DNA of 64,000 nucleotides. Source: an uncultured Bacteroidales bacterium. Lineage in GTDB: Bacteria; Bacteroidota; Bacteroidia; Bacteroidales; F082. This document shows positions 50,357 through 59,944 of this stretch, piece by piece. The DNA is taken from positions 1 to 64,000 of the forward strand of contig ONJF01000021.1 in assembly GCA_900318085.1 (NCBI GenBank). Direction: 5' to 3'. Every line of letters begins with the position of its first letter. The first letter of the stretch is position 1. The position numbers and the translations under genes are program-made. A model generated the notes under the pieces. It saw nothing but the letters and a program-made list of their open reading frames with translations. It did no database searches and was not told the origin of the DNA.

Positions 50357-52643
50357 CTTTGCCATTTTTCCAAGTGCATTCCACCACCTTGCCGTCGCGG
50401 GCGCAAAGCCCTTTGAAATATCCGTCCTTCCACACTGAAGGCAAGGCGGGAAGCAACTCGATTTCGCCGTCATGGCTTTGCAGCAGCATCTCGGCGATGC
50501 CGGCCGTGCCGCCAAAGTTGCCGTCGATCTGGAATGGTGGATGGGCACAGAAGAGGTTGGGATAGGTGCCTGCTGAATGGCTTCCGTCAAGATGGACTGC
50601 TGGTTCGAGCAGGTTCCTCAAAAGCTGATATGCATGATCGCCATCGTGAAGCCGTGCCCAGAAGCAGATCTTCCAAGCCCTCGACCAGCCCGTGCCTTCA
50701 TCGCCACGGCGACGCAGGGTCTCGCGGCAGGCATCCATAAACTCAGGTGTCTTGGATTGGGTCAGCATCGTGCCGGGATAAAGTCCAAAGAGATGCGACA
50801 CATGGCGGTGCTGCGGTTCCACTTCCTTATAATCCTTCAGCCATTCCTGCAAATACCCCTGCTCGCTGACCTGCATAGGCGGAAAATGGGATTGGGCATC
50901 GCGAAGGCTGTCGGAAAAAGCCTCATCGGCACCCAAAATGTCTGCCGACTGACAAACCGCATCGTACAGCTCACTGACAATCTGAACATCCATCGTGCTA
51001 CCCATACATACACTGACAGCGGTGCTATCGTTGAGCCAGAAAGCGTTTTCGGGTGATGTAGTCGGGGCGGTGACAAGCCAGCCGTGTTCAGGTTCCTCTA
51101 TCATAGCATCAAGGAAAAACTGCGCCGCTTCTTTCATTAATGGATAGGCTTCTCGCAAAAATGCCGTGTCCTGCGTGAACTCAAAATGCTGCCATGCGTG
51201 GAGGGCAAGCCAAGCCCCGCCTGTATTGGTCGCGCCCCATGAAGGATGCTCGCCAGGTGCCGTGAAACCCCATGGATTGCACACCACATGGGCGGTCCAG
51301 CCTCGGGCACCGTAGAAATCGCGGGCCGTCTTACTTCCTGAAGGCATTAATCCCTCAGCAAAGTGAATTAATGGCAGATGCAGCTCCGAGAGGTTGCAGA
51401 CCTCGCAGGGCCAATGGTTCATCTCCACATTGATATTCAGGTGATAGTCGCCATTCCATGGGGTCTGGATGGTGTTGGCCCACAGCCCTTGCAGGTTGGG
51501 TGGCAGCAAATCCTCGCGTGTGGAGCTGATGAGGAGGTAACGACCGAAATGGAAGTAACAGGTCGGCAGCCAAGGGTCGTCGTTGACAAGGAAGTCTTTC
51601 CAATGGTCTTCCAGTGTGAGGTTTTGTTTTTCTTTGGGATCGCCGATCACCAGCTCTACACGGTCAAACAGCTCGTGATGGGCTTTCAGGTGGTCGCTTT
51701 TCACGGCCTCAAAGCCTTTTGCCATGGCATTTTGCAGGTGTTCGGTGACATACGCTTCGGGGTTGGTGCATAAAAAATCAGTGGCGGCACAGAAGTAGAT
51801 AATCGTTTCATTGTTAGATACAACTGTTTGTGCCTTAGCATAATATCGCATCCCTTCCACACCCTCCACATTGCTGTCCAGCTGGCCAAACATAATGACG
51901 CTGTCAGCATAGGTGAAAACCTCTGCTTTTTCAGTACGGGAGAGGTTTATCGTAAAAGAAGAGCAGGTCGTTGAGTGCTGAGCTTGTCGAAGTATCGAAA
52001 CGCCGTTTATATTGGCTTCAACTTTTTTTGTCGGCCCTTCGACAGGCTCAGGGACCTTAGATTCGACGGACTCAGGGACCTTAACTTTTATCACTGCAAC
52101 ATCATCCTTGCGGGAAATGAAAGCCTCGCGCTCGTAGTGTTGACTACCTTTATCAAAAGAAACCTTGTGTATGGCATCATTGAGGCAAAGCGTTCGCCTA
52201 TAATTGGTTACGGAATCGGCATTGGGATAATGGTATTCTATCGTCATATTGCCCAAGGTCTGATAGCAGCCGAACGGCACCTTGGCCCCTTGTCCGTGCC
52301 CCGAGCCTTGACCACTGCAGACAAAAGTCTCATACATCAGGTTTTGGGCTTCATCATTCTTGCCCTCCTTCAACAAGCGTTGTATTTCCGGCAACGACTC
52401 CAAAGCCAAAGGATTGCTGTCATCATTCGGTGCGCCCGACCATAAGGTGATGTCATTCAGCACAATGGTTTCTTTGTCAATGCCGCCATCAGGCATCATG
52501 CCCAGGTGGCCGTTGCCCAGGGGGAAGCACTCCTCCCAGATTTGGGCGGGAGCAGTGTGGGTGAGGTTCCACTGCGGCTGGGGGAACTGCTTTTGGCAAC
52601 CGCAAAACATGAATAAGGGGATAATGAAAAGAAGACGCTTCAT
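50328..52643 (-). CDS. GH95-family alpha-L-fucosidase/galactosidase, lipoprotein
   Basis: Predicted exo-glycosidase removing alpha-1,2-linked L-fucose, or L-galactose, from plant or host glycans. 771 residues, opening with a lipoprotein signal ([19 protein letters not shown]). The N-terminal beta-domain shows [20 protein letters not shown]. The (alpha/alpha)6 barrel carries [12 protein letters not shown] (paired Asn), [12 protein letters not shown] (Glu) and [17 protein letters not shown] (Asp), consistent with the GH95 catalytic set. An in-frame repeat insertion at 51973-52080 adds PESVES...PEPVEGP...LRQAQHS. The start at 52643 is preferred over 52655 because it begins the signal peptide. 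With the GH106 and GH28 genes 27 kb away it fits a pectin or hemicellulose diet. Confidence 0.9.
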   Translation of the reverse strand: MKRLLFIIPLFMFCGCQKQFPQPQWNLTHTAPAQIWEECFPLGNGHLGMMPDGGIDKETIVLNDITLWSGAPNDDSNPLALESLPEIQRLLKEGKNDEAQNLMYETFVCSGQGSGHGQGAKVPFGCYQTLGNMTIEYHYPNADSVTNYRRTLCLNDAIHKVSFDKGSQHYEREAFISRKDDVAVIKVKVPESVESKVPEPVEGPTKKVEANINGVSILRQAQHSTTCSSFTINLSRTEKAEVFTYADSVIMFGQLDSNVEGVEGMRYYAKAQTVVSNNETIIYFCAATDFLCTNPEAYVTEHLQNAMAKGFEAVKSDHLKAHHELFDRVELVIGDPKEKQNLTLEDHWKDFLVNDDPWLPTCYFHFGRYLLISSTREDLLPPNLQGLWANTIQTPWNGDYHLNINVEMNHWPCEVCNLSELHLPLIHFAEGLMPSGSKTARDFYGARGWTAHVVCNPWGFTAPGEHPSWGATNTGGAWLALHAWQHFEFTQDTAFLREAYPLMKEAAQFFLDAMIEEPEHGWLVTAPTTSPENAFWLNDSTAVSVCMGSTMDVQIVSELYDAVCQSADILGADEAFSDSLRDAQSHFPPMQVSEQGYLQEWLKDYKEVEPQHRHVSHLFGLYPGTMLTQSKTPEFMDACRETLRRRGDEGTGWSRAWKICFWARLHDGDHAYQLLRNLLEPAVHLDGSHSAGTYPNLFCAHPPFQIDGNFGGTAGIAEMLLQSHDGEIELLPALPSVWKDGYFKGLCARDGKVVECTWKNGKVTRSAVTSR
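51973..52080. repeat. In-frame inverted-repeat element, copy 2 (CTTCGACAGGCTCAG family)
   Basis: Contains TGAGCTTGTCGAAGTATCG (from about 51978), its inverted counterpart CCCTTCGACAGGCTCAGGG (52035-52053) and a third diverged unit TTCGACGGACTCAGGGACC (52062-52080). The 22 nt at 52035-52056 match 21265-21286 exactly. Confidence 0.85.
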
Positions 52644-52689
52644 GGCAATAGACAACCTTTATTTCGGAATCGATCATGGCAAAATACAC

Positions 52690-52723
52690 AAAAAAACCGA
52701 AACGGCGAATGATCGTCTCGGTT
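52690..52723 (-). terminator. Intrinsic terminator of the serine hydrolase gene
   Basis: On the minus strand AACCGAGACG pairs with CGTTTCGGTT across a 9-nt loop, followed by a T-run. It lies about 55 nt past the stop at 52779. Confidence 0.7.
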
Positions 52724-52778
52724 GGAGTCCTCCCCCATGTCGGCCGAACCAGCCAAACAGGTCCGACTCACAGGAAAA

Positions 52779-54101
52779 CTATTTTTTCTTTTGAAAAACT
52801 AATTCTACTCCATATTGAAATAAAGTCATTGTGTTCTTTTCCGGATCAAATTCAAATGTTGCCTCTATCGGGTCATACTTAAATTTGTCCTTGTCAACTG
52901 CTTCAAACGCAAAAACATCATCGCCAATCTGCGCAATCAATGTGTTTCCTTCTTTTGTTACAATAATATCCAAACCGAGTTCCGCGGAAACATACTCGCC
53001 TAAATAAACGTCCAAGTCCTCCGAAGCGACATTATAAAATTCCGGCAACTCATAAGGTTTGCCGTAAACTGCGCCTAAAACCGCCTTTTTAATATCTCCG
53101 AGTTTAAAATTAAGCCCGTTAGAAGTCAAGGCATACGAAACATTTCCATCTGCATAATGCGAATAAACAGAAACAAAACCATCTATTGCACCCGTGTGCC
53201 CTAAACCAATGTTATCGCCAAAAGGAATCTCGAACAGTCCAAGACCGTATTCGTCCTTGATGGTTTTCATCATTTCGAGACTTTCATTCGTCAGAAGCCT
53301 TCCACCAAACAAAACGTCTGCGAATTTTGTCAAGTCGGTCGGCGTTGACACTATTGCACCTGCCCCCATCGGAACAGTGCAGTCCGTTTCGTTTTCAACC
53401 ACCCAAGAACCCAAGAAGCGATATGATCGGCATTCGTTGTCGTTAGGATTGGTTTTGCCAAAAACGTATGTGTCAGCCAAACCAATTGGCTCGACAATGT
53501 ATTCCTGCAACAGGTCGGAATAGGGTTTCGAGAAAATCTTTTCAAGCATGTATGTCAACAGCACATAGTTCGAATTGCTGTAGTCTGCCGTGCTGTCGGG
53601 TTCGAAGTCGCTGCCGCCGTTTTCAATAATCCCAAGCATTTCTTTTTCTGTCTTAGGCTGCGTGCACCAGGACAGATAGTCATCGTTGTGTGTAAAATCG
53701 TGTATTCCGCTCCTATGGCTTAGCAAATGCCTTACAGTTATTTTCTGTGAATTTGCGATTGTCGGAAACCATTTGTCAATCGTTTGGTCAAGGTCTATTT
53801 TCTTTTCTTCAACCGCCTTTAAAACCAGAACCGCTGTAAACGATTTCGAGGCGGAACCAATTCTATATTTGGATTTTTCAGTTGCTTTTACATTGTTTTC
53901 GACCTCAGCGAAGCCGACTGTTTTTGTGTAGATAATCTCCCCGTTCTTCGTGACGGCAACACTTCCCATAAACTTGTTGTTTTCTTCAAGTATATCAAAG
54001 TAATTATCCAACTTTGCCTTGTCGAAAAGATCCTGTGCAAATACGCCGCCACTTACTATTAGTAAGAGCATAAGCGCTAATAATTTACGATACTGTTTCA
54101 T
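52779..54101 (-). CDS. Secreted beta-lactamase-fold serine hydrolase (class C-like)
   Basis: 440-residue protein with a signal peptide (MKQYRKLLALMLLLIVSGGV, cut near FAQ). The class C / DD-peptidase-like fold shows the SxxK motif SASK (Ser83-Lys86 in YRIGSASKSFTAVL), a Tyr-x-Asn motif YSN (174-176) and HTG in place of KTG (IGLGHTGAIDG). A C-terminal beta-domain follows. Members include esterases, D-aminopeptidases and penicillin-binding relatives; the HTG triad often marks esterase- or peptidase-type members rather than true beta-lactamases. The gene is clearly more AT-rich than its neighbours and has its own promoter and terminator, suggesting acquisition as a unit. Confidence 0.87.
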   Translation of the reverse strand: MKQYRKLLALMLLLIVSGGVFAQDLFDKAKLDNYFDILEENNKFMGSVAVTKNGEIIYTKTVGFAEVENNVKATEKSKYRIGSASKSFTAVLVLKAVEEKKIDLDQTIDKWFPTIANSQKITVRHLLSHRSGIHDFTHNDDYLSWCTQPKTEKEMLGIIENGGSDFEPDSTADYSNSNYVLLTYMLEKIFSKPYSDLLQEYIVEPIGLADTYVFGKTNPNDNECRSYRFLGSWVVENETDCTVPMGAGAIVSTPTDLTKFADVLFGGRLLTNESLEMMKTIKDEYGLGLFEIPFGDNIGLGHTGAIDGFVSVYSHYADGNVSYALTSNGLNFKLGDIKKAVLGAVYGKPYELPEFYNVASEDLDVYLGEYVSAELGLDIIVTKEGNTLIAQIGDDVFAFEAVDKDKFKYDPIEATFEFDPEKNTMTLFQYGVELVFQKKK

Positions 54102-54203
54102 ATAAATTCATATAAATAAACGGGACTCCTTTTTGACATTTTCGCGACGTTTCATCCGATTCCGCCGAAGTCCATTGAACAGAACCAGATGATAACGACA
54201 CTG

Positions 54204-54211
54204 CAAAATTA
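54204..54211 (-). promoter_or_regulatory. -7 box for the serine hydrolase gene
   Basis: Minus-strand TAATTTTG followed by CAGTG, 103 nt ahead of the ATG. The leader is unusually long. Confidence 0.45.
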
Positions 54212-54316
54212 CAAAAAAGATATGTTTTATAGTGCGCAGGCCAGCGTTTTTATACATTGTTTATGCCTAGTATGTGGAGGCTTTTTTCCCAAACCGCAAG
54301 AGACATTGGATTAATT

Positions 54317-55930
54317 TCAAAACCCCGCCAGCTTCATAGTCACGGTGGGTATTAGCAGCAAGGCACCCAAAACGACCAGCACGAGGATGAACTTCCAGAT
54401 GAAACGCACCCATTTCTCCCACGGGATGCGGGCCACGCCGAGGGCGGCCATCAAGACACCGCTGGTGGGGGTAATCATGTTGGTGAAGCCGTCGCCAAAT
54501 TGGAAGGCCACCACCGTGGCCTGGCGCGAAATGCCGATCAGGTCGCTGAAAGGCGCCATGATGGGCATGGTGATGGCGGCCTTGGCCGAACCGCTTGGGA
54601 TGACGATATTAATCAAGGTCTGAATGGCATACATGATCTCCGCCGAGGCGATCTTGCCCATATTGCCCATCGACTTGGAGAGACCGTAAAGGATGGTGTC
54701 GATAATGCCACCGTCTTGCAAGATGATGACGATGCCGCCTGCCAAACCCACGATGACCGCAGCCGAGAGGATGTCGCCCATACCTTCGAGGAAGAGTTTC
54801 GCGATGTCGCTGGCACTCTTGTCGACAGCCAAGCCGCTGGCGATGCCGAGCACCAAGAACAATGAGGCAATCTCCATGATGTACCACTCGTAGCCCAACA
54901 CACCGACCACCAAGAAATACACCGTGGCAAAGAGCAAGGTCAGCACGAAATAATGCACCGTTTTGCGAAGCGTGATGATGCTCAGCAGGACAAACAACGC
55001 CGTGCCAATAGGAAGCAGAGGTAGTGTGGTCTCGTTGTTACCAATCTTCAAGGTGGTCATCGGGTAAAGCACAGAGAACACGATTAATACCGCCGTCAGG
55101 AAGGCGAAGACCCACCATGCCTTGCGGGGCGTGTAGCGCTCCAGTTCCTCTTCCTTCACCTCCGCCGACTTGCGCCAATAGGCGTCGTCCTCGTACATGA
55201 TGGACGACTGCGGGTTTTTCTTCACTTTGTTGGCGTACCACAACACGAAAATGATGCCCACCACGGTCAAAATGGCCCAGCAGACGGCACGGTAGCCGAT
55301 GCCCGTGAAGAGCGGAATGCCAGCGATGCCCTGCGCGATGCCGATGGTGAAGGGGTTGAGCATGGCGCCCGAGAAGCCGATATGCGCCGCCACATACACC
55401 ATACAGAGACCCACAATGCTGTTGTAACCCATCGAGACGGCCAAAGGTATGATGATCAAGGCAAAGGCAATGGTCTCCTCGCTCATGCCGAACACACTCC
55501 CGAAGAGGCTGAACAACAGCATGATGAGGATGATAACAACATTGTTCACCCCTATCTTACGCATCAGCTTCCAGCGTTCGAGGCGTTTGGTAAACTTCAA
55601 GAACGACATGATGCCCATGTCAATGGCCTTGCTCTTGTTCATGATCCAAAACGCGCCACCTATGATTAATATGAACACGATGATGTTGCCCTGCTTGACG
55701 AAGCCCTTGTAGAACGCCGAAAACACCTGCCAGGTCTGCGGCTCCGCATGGAACTCATTGTCGCCAATTGCCTCCGGCAATTGGTCCGCATAATAAAATG
55801 TCATTACCGTCTCATCTCCAACCTGCTCCGTGACATATTTCCCCGGCGGGATAATCCACGTGAGCACCGCCGCGATGACGATGATAAAGAAAACAATGAC
55901 AAAGGTATGTGGAACTTTGCGTTTTTTCAT
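54317..55930 (-). CDS. YfcC/DcuC-type membrane carrier (UIT-like)
   Basis: 537-residue inner-membrane protein with about 13 hydrophobic segments in the C4-dicarboxylate carrier fold of the YfcC group. Recognisable regions are VPHTFVIVFFIIVIAAVLTW followed by IIPPGKY, the MSEETIAFALIIIPLAVSMG stretch, and the C-terminal IVIPSGSAKAAITMPIMAPF. A GDGFTNMITPTSGVLMAALG segment is typical of ion-coupled carriers of this superfamily. Substrates of YfcC proteins are poorly known; short-chain acids or amino acids are possible. The start at 55930 is favoured because the alternative at 55951 lies inside the promoter box. It is divergent from the DPP-IV gene. Confidence 0.88.
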   Translation of the reverse strand: MKKRKVPHTFVIVFFIIVIAAVLTWIIPPGKYVTEQVGDETVMTFYYADQLPEAIGDNEFHAEPQTWQVFSAFYKGFVKQGNIIVFILIIGGAFWIMNKSKAIDMGIMSFLKFTKRLERWKLMRKIGVNNVVIILIMLLFSLFGSVFGMSEETIAFALIIIPLAVSMGYNSIVGLCMVYVAAHIGFSGAMLNPFTIGIAQGIAGIPLFTGIGYRAVCWAILTVVGIIFVLWYANKVKKNPQSSIMYEDDAYWRKSAEVKEEELERYTPRKAWWVFAFLTAVLIVFSVLYPMTTLKIGNNETTLPLLPIGTALFVLLSIITLRKTVHYFVLTLLFATVYFLVVGVLGYEWYIMEIASLFLVLGIASGLAVDKSASDIAKLFLEGMGDILSAAVIVGLAGGIVIILQDGGIIDTILYGLSKSMGNMGKIASAEIMYAIQTLINIVIPSGSAKAAITMPIMAPFSDLIGISRQATVVAFQFGDGFTNMITPTSGVLMAALGVARIPWEKWVRFIWKFILVLVVLGALLLIPTVTMKLAGF

Positions 55931-55950
55931 GAGCAATCGGATTGAAGCCA

Positions 55951-55958
55951 CAAAGATA
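55951..55958 (-). promoter_or_regulatory. -7 box for the YfcC-type gene
   Basis: Minus-strand TATCTTTG followed by TGGC, 20 nt ahead of the ATG at 55930. It is part of a 75-bp divergent promoter region. Confidence 0.55.
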
Positions 55959-55971
55959 TTGATTTATTCCT

Positions 55972-55979
55972 TATTTTTG
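55972..55979 (+). promoter_or_regulatory. -7 box for the DPP-IV-type gene
   Basis: TATTTTTG followed by CGCC, 26 nt upstream of the ATG at 56006. Confidence 0.55.
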
Positions 55980-56005
55980 CGCCAATTATCAAAATCAACA
56001 AGAAA

Positions 56006-58159
56006 ATGAAGAAGATTCTGACCCTTTTATCGCTGGCGCTTGTCATGGCTTTTGTCATGCCAGCCCAAGCACAAGAAAAGAAGATGTTCACCCCTGCTGA
56101 CGCTTCCTACAACAACCGCGGCCTCTATGCCCAACGCCCCAACCAACTGAAATGGATCGGCAACTCCGAGATCATGATGCAGGTGAAGGACAAAGAGATT
56201 GTCACCATGATGCCTGGCAGCAAGAAAGAAGCCACCTTCCTCACCGTCGACGAGCTGAACGGCTTTACCAAGGGTGAAGGCATCAACGACTTGACGCGCA
56301 TTCCCCAGTTGACCTGGATCAACGACTATCAAGCCTATTTCTATGCCTTGGGCGACAACGGCATCACGCTCAACAAGATGGATATCAAGAAAAAGAGCAT
56401 CGAAACCGTCACTTCGATTCCGCAAGGTGCCGAGAACCAGAACATCTGCAAGCCCACCTTGAATGTGGCTTATACCATCGACAACAACCTTTATGTGGCC
56501 AAAGGCGACCAACAAATCCAAATCACCGACAACCCTGAAGGTGTGGTGGCCGGACAGAGCGTGCACCGCAACGAGTTCGCCATCAACGGTGGCATCTTCT
56601 GGTCGCCCGACGGCAAACTCCTCGCCTACTACAGCATGGACGAGCGCATGGTGACTGACTATCCCTTGGTCGACATCACGGAGCGCATCGCCACTGCCAA
56701 GCCCATCAAATACCCCATGGCGGGCATGACAAGCCACCAGGTGACACTGCACATCTACAACATCGCCACGGGTAAGGAAGTCGTGGTGAAGACGGGTGAA
56801 CCTGCCGAGCAATACCTCACTGCCATCACCTGGAACCCCGACAACAAGCGCATCTATATCGGCGTGCTCAACCGCGAACAAAACTATCTGAAGTTCAATG
56901 AATACAGTGCCATCACGGGCGACTTCATCCAGACTATTTTCGAAGACCGTGACGAGCAGTATGTGGAGCCGCAAGGTCCCGCCTACTTCCTGCCCGACAA
57001 CCCCAATCAGTTCATCTGGAAGGCCCAGCGCGACGGCTATTATCACCTCTATCTCTATACCATCAGCAAGAAGGCCGTGAAACAACTCACCCATGGCGAC
57101 TTCGTCATCACCGACTTCAACGGCTTCTCAAAAGATGGCAGCAAAATCTACTACCGCTCCACCGAGGTCAGCCCGCTCGAACGCCACTGCTACATGATGG
57201 ACATCAAGAGCGGCAAGGTGACAAAACTCACCAAGGAACACGGAACCCATGACATCGTGCCTTCCGGCAACGGCAAATATTTCCTCGACTTCTACACCAG
57301 CACCGATGTGCCTTACAATGTGGACATTATGGATGCCAACGGCAAGTTTGTGAAACGTCTGCACCAAGCCGAGAACCCGCTGAAGGACTATAACATCGGC
57401 GAGACCACCATCGGCACGCTGAAAGCCGAAGACGGTCAGACCCTTTACACCCGCCTCATCAAGCCCTATAACTTCGACGCTTCGAAGAAATACCCCGTCA
57501 TCGTTTATGTGTATGGTGGCCCTCATGCCCAACTCATCACCGATGAATGGACGGCAGGCGCAGGCATCTACCTCAACTACCTCGCCCAAGAAGGCTTCCT
57601 CGTCTTCACCCTCGACAACCGTGGCTCCGCCGACCGTGGCGAGGCCTTCGAGCAATGCATCCACCGCCAGTGCGGCCAACTCGAGATGCGCGACCAGATG
57701 GTGGGCATCAACTGGCTGAAGACCCTTCCCTATGTCGATGCCGACCGCATCGGCAGCGACGGCTGGAGCTATGGTGGCTTCATGTCGACCTCGCTGAAGA
57801 TCAACCACCCCGAGGTGTTCAAGGTGAGCGTGGCAGGCGGTCCCGTGTTGGATTGGAAATACTACGAGATTATGTACGGCGAGCGCTACATGGACACGCC
57901 TCAGGAGAACCCCGAAGGCTACGAACTGACCAGCCTCGAAAACAAGACCGACAAACTTGAAGGCAAGCTCTTGATGATCCACTGCACCACCGACCCCGTG
58001 GTGATGTGGCAGCACAGCCTCGTCTTCGTCGAGAACTGCATCCACAATGGCAAGCAACTGGATTACTTCGTATATCCCGGTCACGACCACAACGTCTACG
58101 GCATGGACAGGGCGCATCTGATTACCAAGATTACGCAGTATTTTAAGGATAACCTGTAA
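56006..58159 (+). CDS. Secreted S9 peptidase, dipeptidyl peptidase IV type
   Basis: Releases dipeptides from peptide N-termini, with a preference for Pro or Ala at the second position in this family. 717 residues. Signal peptide MKKILTLLSLALVMAFVMPA (cut near QAQ). An eight-blade propeller (residues 30-480) includes LLAYYSMDERMVTDYPLVDI, whose acidic residues bind the substrate amino group. The alpha/beta hydrolase domain has the nucleophile in GWSYGGF (Ser about 589), an acid in HCTTDPVVMWQHS (Asp about 663; most relatives have DDNV) and the His in GHDHNVYG (about 693). Likely periplasmic. The promoter and terminator make it a single-gene unit. It would complement peptide fermentation. Confidence 0.92.
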   Translation: MKKILTLLSLALVMAFVMPAQAQEKKMFTPADASYNNRGLYAQRPNQLKWIGNSEIMMQVKDKEIVTMMPGSKKEATFLTVDELNGFTKGEGINDLTRIPQLTWINDYQAYFYALGDNGITLNKMDIKKKSIETVTSIPQGAENQNICKPTLNVAYTIDNNLYVAKGDQQIQITDNPEGVVAGQSVHRNEFAINGGIFWSPDGKLLAYYSMDERMVTDYPLVDITERIATAKPIKYPMAGMTSHQVTLHIYNIATGKEVVVKTGEPAEQYLTAITWNPDNKRIYIGVLNREQNYLKFNEYSAITGDFIQTIFEDRDEQYVEPQGPAYFLPDNPNQFIWKAQRDGYYHLYLYTISKKAVKQLTHGDFVITDFNGFSKDGSKIYYRSTEVSPLERHCYMMDIKSGKVTKLTKEHGTHDIVPSGNGKYFLDFYTSTDVPYNVDIMDANGKFVKRLHQAENPLKDYNIGETTIGTLKAEDGQTLYTRLIKPYNFDASKKYPVIVYVYGGPHAQLITDEWTAGAGIYLNYLAQEGFLVFTLDNRGSADRGEAFEQCIHRQCGQLEMRDQMVGINWLKTLPYVDADRIGSDGWSYGGFMSTSLKINHPEVFKVSVAGGPVLDWKYYEIMYGERYMDTPQENPEGYELTSLENKTDKLEGKLLMIHCTTDPVVMWQHSLVFVENCIHNGKQLDYFVYPGHDHNVYGMDRAHLITKITQYFKDNL

Positions 58160-58180
58160 TCTATGTTTCGCTAGAAAAGA

Positions 58181-58213
58181 AAAGCCTCTGTCGAAATTCG
58201 GCAGAGGCTTTTT
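58181..58213 (+). terminator. Intrinsic terminator of the DPP-IV-type gene
   Basis: AAAGCCTCTG pairs with CAGAGGCTTT (58181-58190 with 58202-58211), followed by T-rich sequence, starting 22 nt past the stop. Confidence 0.8.
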
Positions 58214-58270
58214 CACTATCTAATAATCTAATTTGGAGTTTCTCTTTGGAAACGACACTCTTTACATTTT

Positions 58271-58362
58271 CCCGTCATAGCGGACTTGATCCGCTATCTC
58301 CTATGCAGAAGGGGAATCCATTCCCACTCAGGAGATTGCGGGTCTGCGCCCGCAATGACGGG
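58271..58362. repeat. Nested inverted-repeat pair, two palindromic units
   Basis: Units 58271-58301 and 58331-58362 are each internally palindromic (GCGGACTTGATCCGC; GCGGGTCTGCGCCCGC) and are inverted complements of one another (CCCGTCAT... versus ...ATGACGGG). A smaller dyad (GGAATCCATTCC) lies between them. Same family as 23685-23713. Confidence 0.8.
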
Positions 58363-58389
58363 TATGGTTTGGAGTTAGTCATTCTAGCA

Positions 58390-59844
58390 TTAGAAATAAA
58401 GGTCTCTCTCACCCTTCTTGATGCGCTCGATGCGGCTCTTCAGCTCGTCCAAGAACTTCGGGTCGACGTTCTTGAAGTTGTTCTCGATGCACTTCCAGCC
58501 CTTGGCCGCGACTTCGGGGGTGGCGTAGTCGACCAAGTATTCACTCAAAGTAAGGATGGCATTGGGCGTGCAGTAGCGCTTGATGAAGCCTGGCACACTG
58601 AACTCCATGAAGTGTTCGCCCGTGCGACCCAAACGGTAGCAAGCGGTGCAGAAGCTCGGGATGAAATCATGGTCAAGGAGCTTATCGATGATGTCGCCCA
58701 AGGAACGGTCGTCACCGATCTTGAACTGCTCGCGGTGCAGGTTTTGGTCCTCCTGCTTGTCGCTGTTCTTTTCCTCTTCCTCGTGGTGGTATTTGTAGTC
58801 GCCAATCTGCAGGTTGGTGCCGCCGTCGATTTGCGAGATGCCGTATTCGATGGCCTTGGCACGGAAGGCGGCGTCTTCACGAGCGGTCAGAATCATGCCC
58901 GTGTAAGGCACGGCCAGACGGAAGATGGCGATGATTTTCTCGAAGGTGTCATCATCCACGAAATACTTCTTGTCGATGTTCAGACCCGAAGCGTCCTTGA
59001 TACGCGGGAACGAGATGGTGTGCGGACCCACATTGAAGCAAGCCTCCAAGTGGTTGGTGTGGCGGATCATGGCCAGCACCTCATAACGCCAGTCGTACAA
59101 ACCGAAGAGGATACCAAGACCGTTGTCGTCGATACCGGCCTGCTGGGCGCGGTCCATCGAGGTTAGGCGGTAATTGTAGTCGCCCTTCTTCGTATTAATC
59201 GGGTGGTATTCGTTGTAAATCTCGGGACAATAGGTCTCCTGGAAGATCTGGTAGGTGCCGATGCCCGCCTCTTTCACGATGCGGAAGCCTTCCACATCCA
59301 AAGGAGCGGCGTTGATGTTGACGCGACGGATGCTGCCCTTGCCTTTCTTGGTGGCGTAGGTCACCTTCACGGTGTGGGCGATGTACTCGGGCGAATACTT
59401 CGGCGACTCGCCATAGACGAGGATAAGACGCTTCTGGCCATCGTCCTCCAAAGCCTCCACGTTGCGGATGAGTTCTTCATCGGTCAAAGTGGTGCGGATC
59501 TGTTCCTTGTTGGAGGAACGGAAGCCACAATACACGCAGTTGTTGACGCAGTAGTTGCCCACATACAAGGGAGCAAACAGCACAATGCGGTTACCGTAAA
59601 TGCGACGTTTCAGCTCGCGGGCGCCTTCCTTGATCTCTTCCACCAGTTCGGGGTCGGTGGTGTTGACGAGGACGGCGGTCTCCTCCATCGTCAGGCGGTT
59701 CTTATCCAATGACTTCTGGATGATTTCGCGCACACGCTCAGGGGTGCTTTTCGTGTTGTTGATGTAGTCCCAAATCTCTTCCGATGAGATAAACGGGCGG
59801 TTGGGCTCGTCGGGGATGCGACATTTTTCAGGATGAAATTGCAT
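58390..59844 (-). CDS. hydG: [FeFe]-hydrogenase maturase HydG (radical SAM)
   Basis: Radical-SAM tyrosine lyase that makes the CO and CN ligands of the hydrogenase H-cluster. 484 residues. The first [4Fe-4S] site is CVNNCVYC (C-x3-C-x2-C, near residues 98-105). The C-terminal second-cluster site is CTACYR... with exactly 22 residues between the second and third Cys (ending KRYC), the C-x2-C-x22-C pattern specific for HydG as opposed to ThiH. It lies downstream of a TM1266-type gene (100-bp gap). hydE, hydF and the hydrogenase itself are not in the window. The organism is therefore expected to make [FeFe]-hydrogenase and evolve or use H2 anaerobically. Confidence 0.96.
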   Translation of the reverse strand: MQFHPEKCRIPDEPNRPFISSEEIWDYINNTKSTPERVREIIQKSLDKNRLTMEETAVLVNTTDPELVEEIKEGARELKRRIYGNRIVLFAPLYVGNYCVNNCVYCGFRSSNKEQIRTTLTDEELIRNVEALEDDGQKRLILVYGESPKYSPEYIAHTVKVTYATKKGKGSIRRVNINAAPLDVEGFRIVKEAGIGTYQIFQETYCPEIYNEYHPINTKKGDYNYRLTSMDRAQQAGIDDNGLGILFGLYDWRYEVLAMIRHTNHLEACFNVGPHTISFPRIKDASGLNIDKKYFVDDDTFEKIIAIFRLAVPYTGMILTAREDAAFRAKAIEYGISQIDGGTNLQIGDYKYHHEEEEKNSDKQEDQNLHREQFKIGDDRSLGDIIDKLLDHDFIPSFCTACYRLGRTGEHFMEFSVPGFIKRYCTPNAILTLSEYLVDYATPEVAAKGWKCIENNFKNVDPKFLDELKSRIERIKKGERDLYF

Positions 59845-59944
59845 ATCAGTTTGATTTTTAAGTTATTGTTCAGAATTCTTTTGACGAAGGACAGAAGACG
59901 GGGGACGCAGGACTATCTTATGCCTTGTCTCACGTCTCACGTCT

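Noticed and set aside
52779-54101. True class C beta-lactamase
   Set aside because: The KTG motif is HTG and the family includes many esterases and peptidases. Resistance cannot be claimed.
58390-59844. ThiH (tyrosine lyase of thiamine synthesis) identity
   Set aside because: ThiH lacks the C-terminal CX2CX22C cluster site, which is present here. The TM1266-type neighbour supports HydG.
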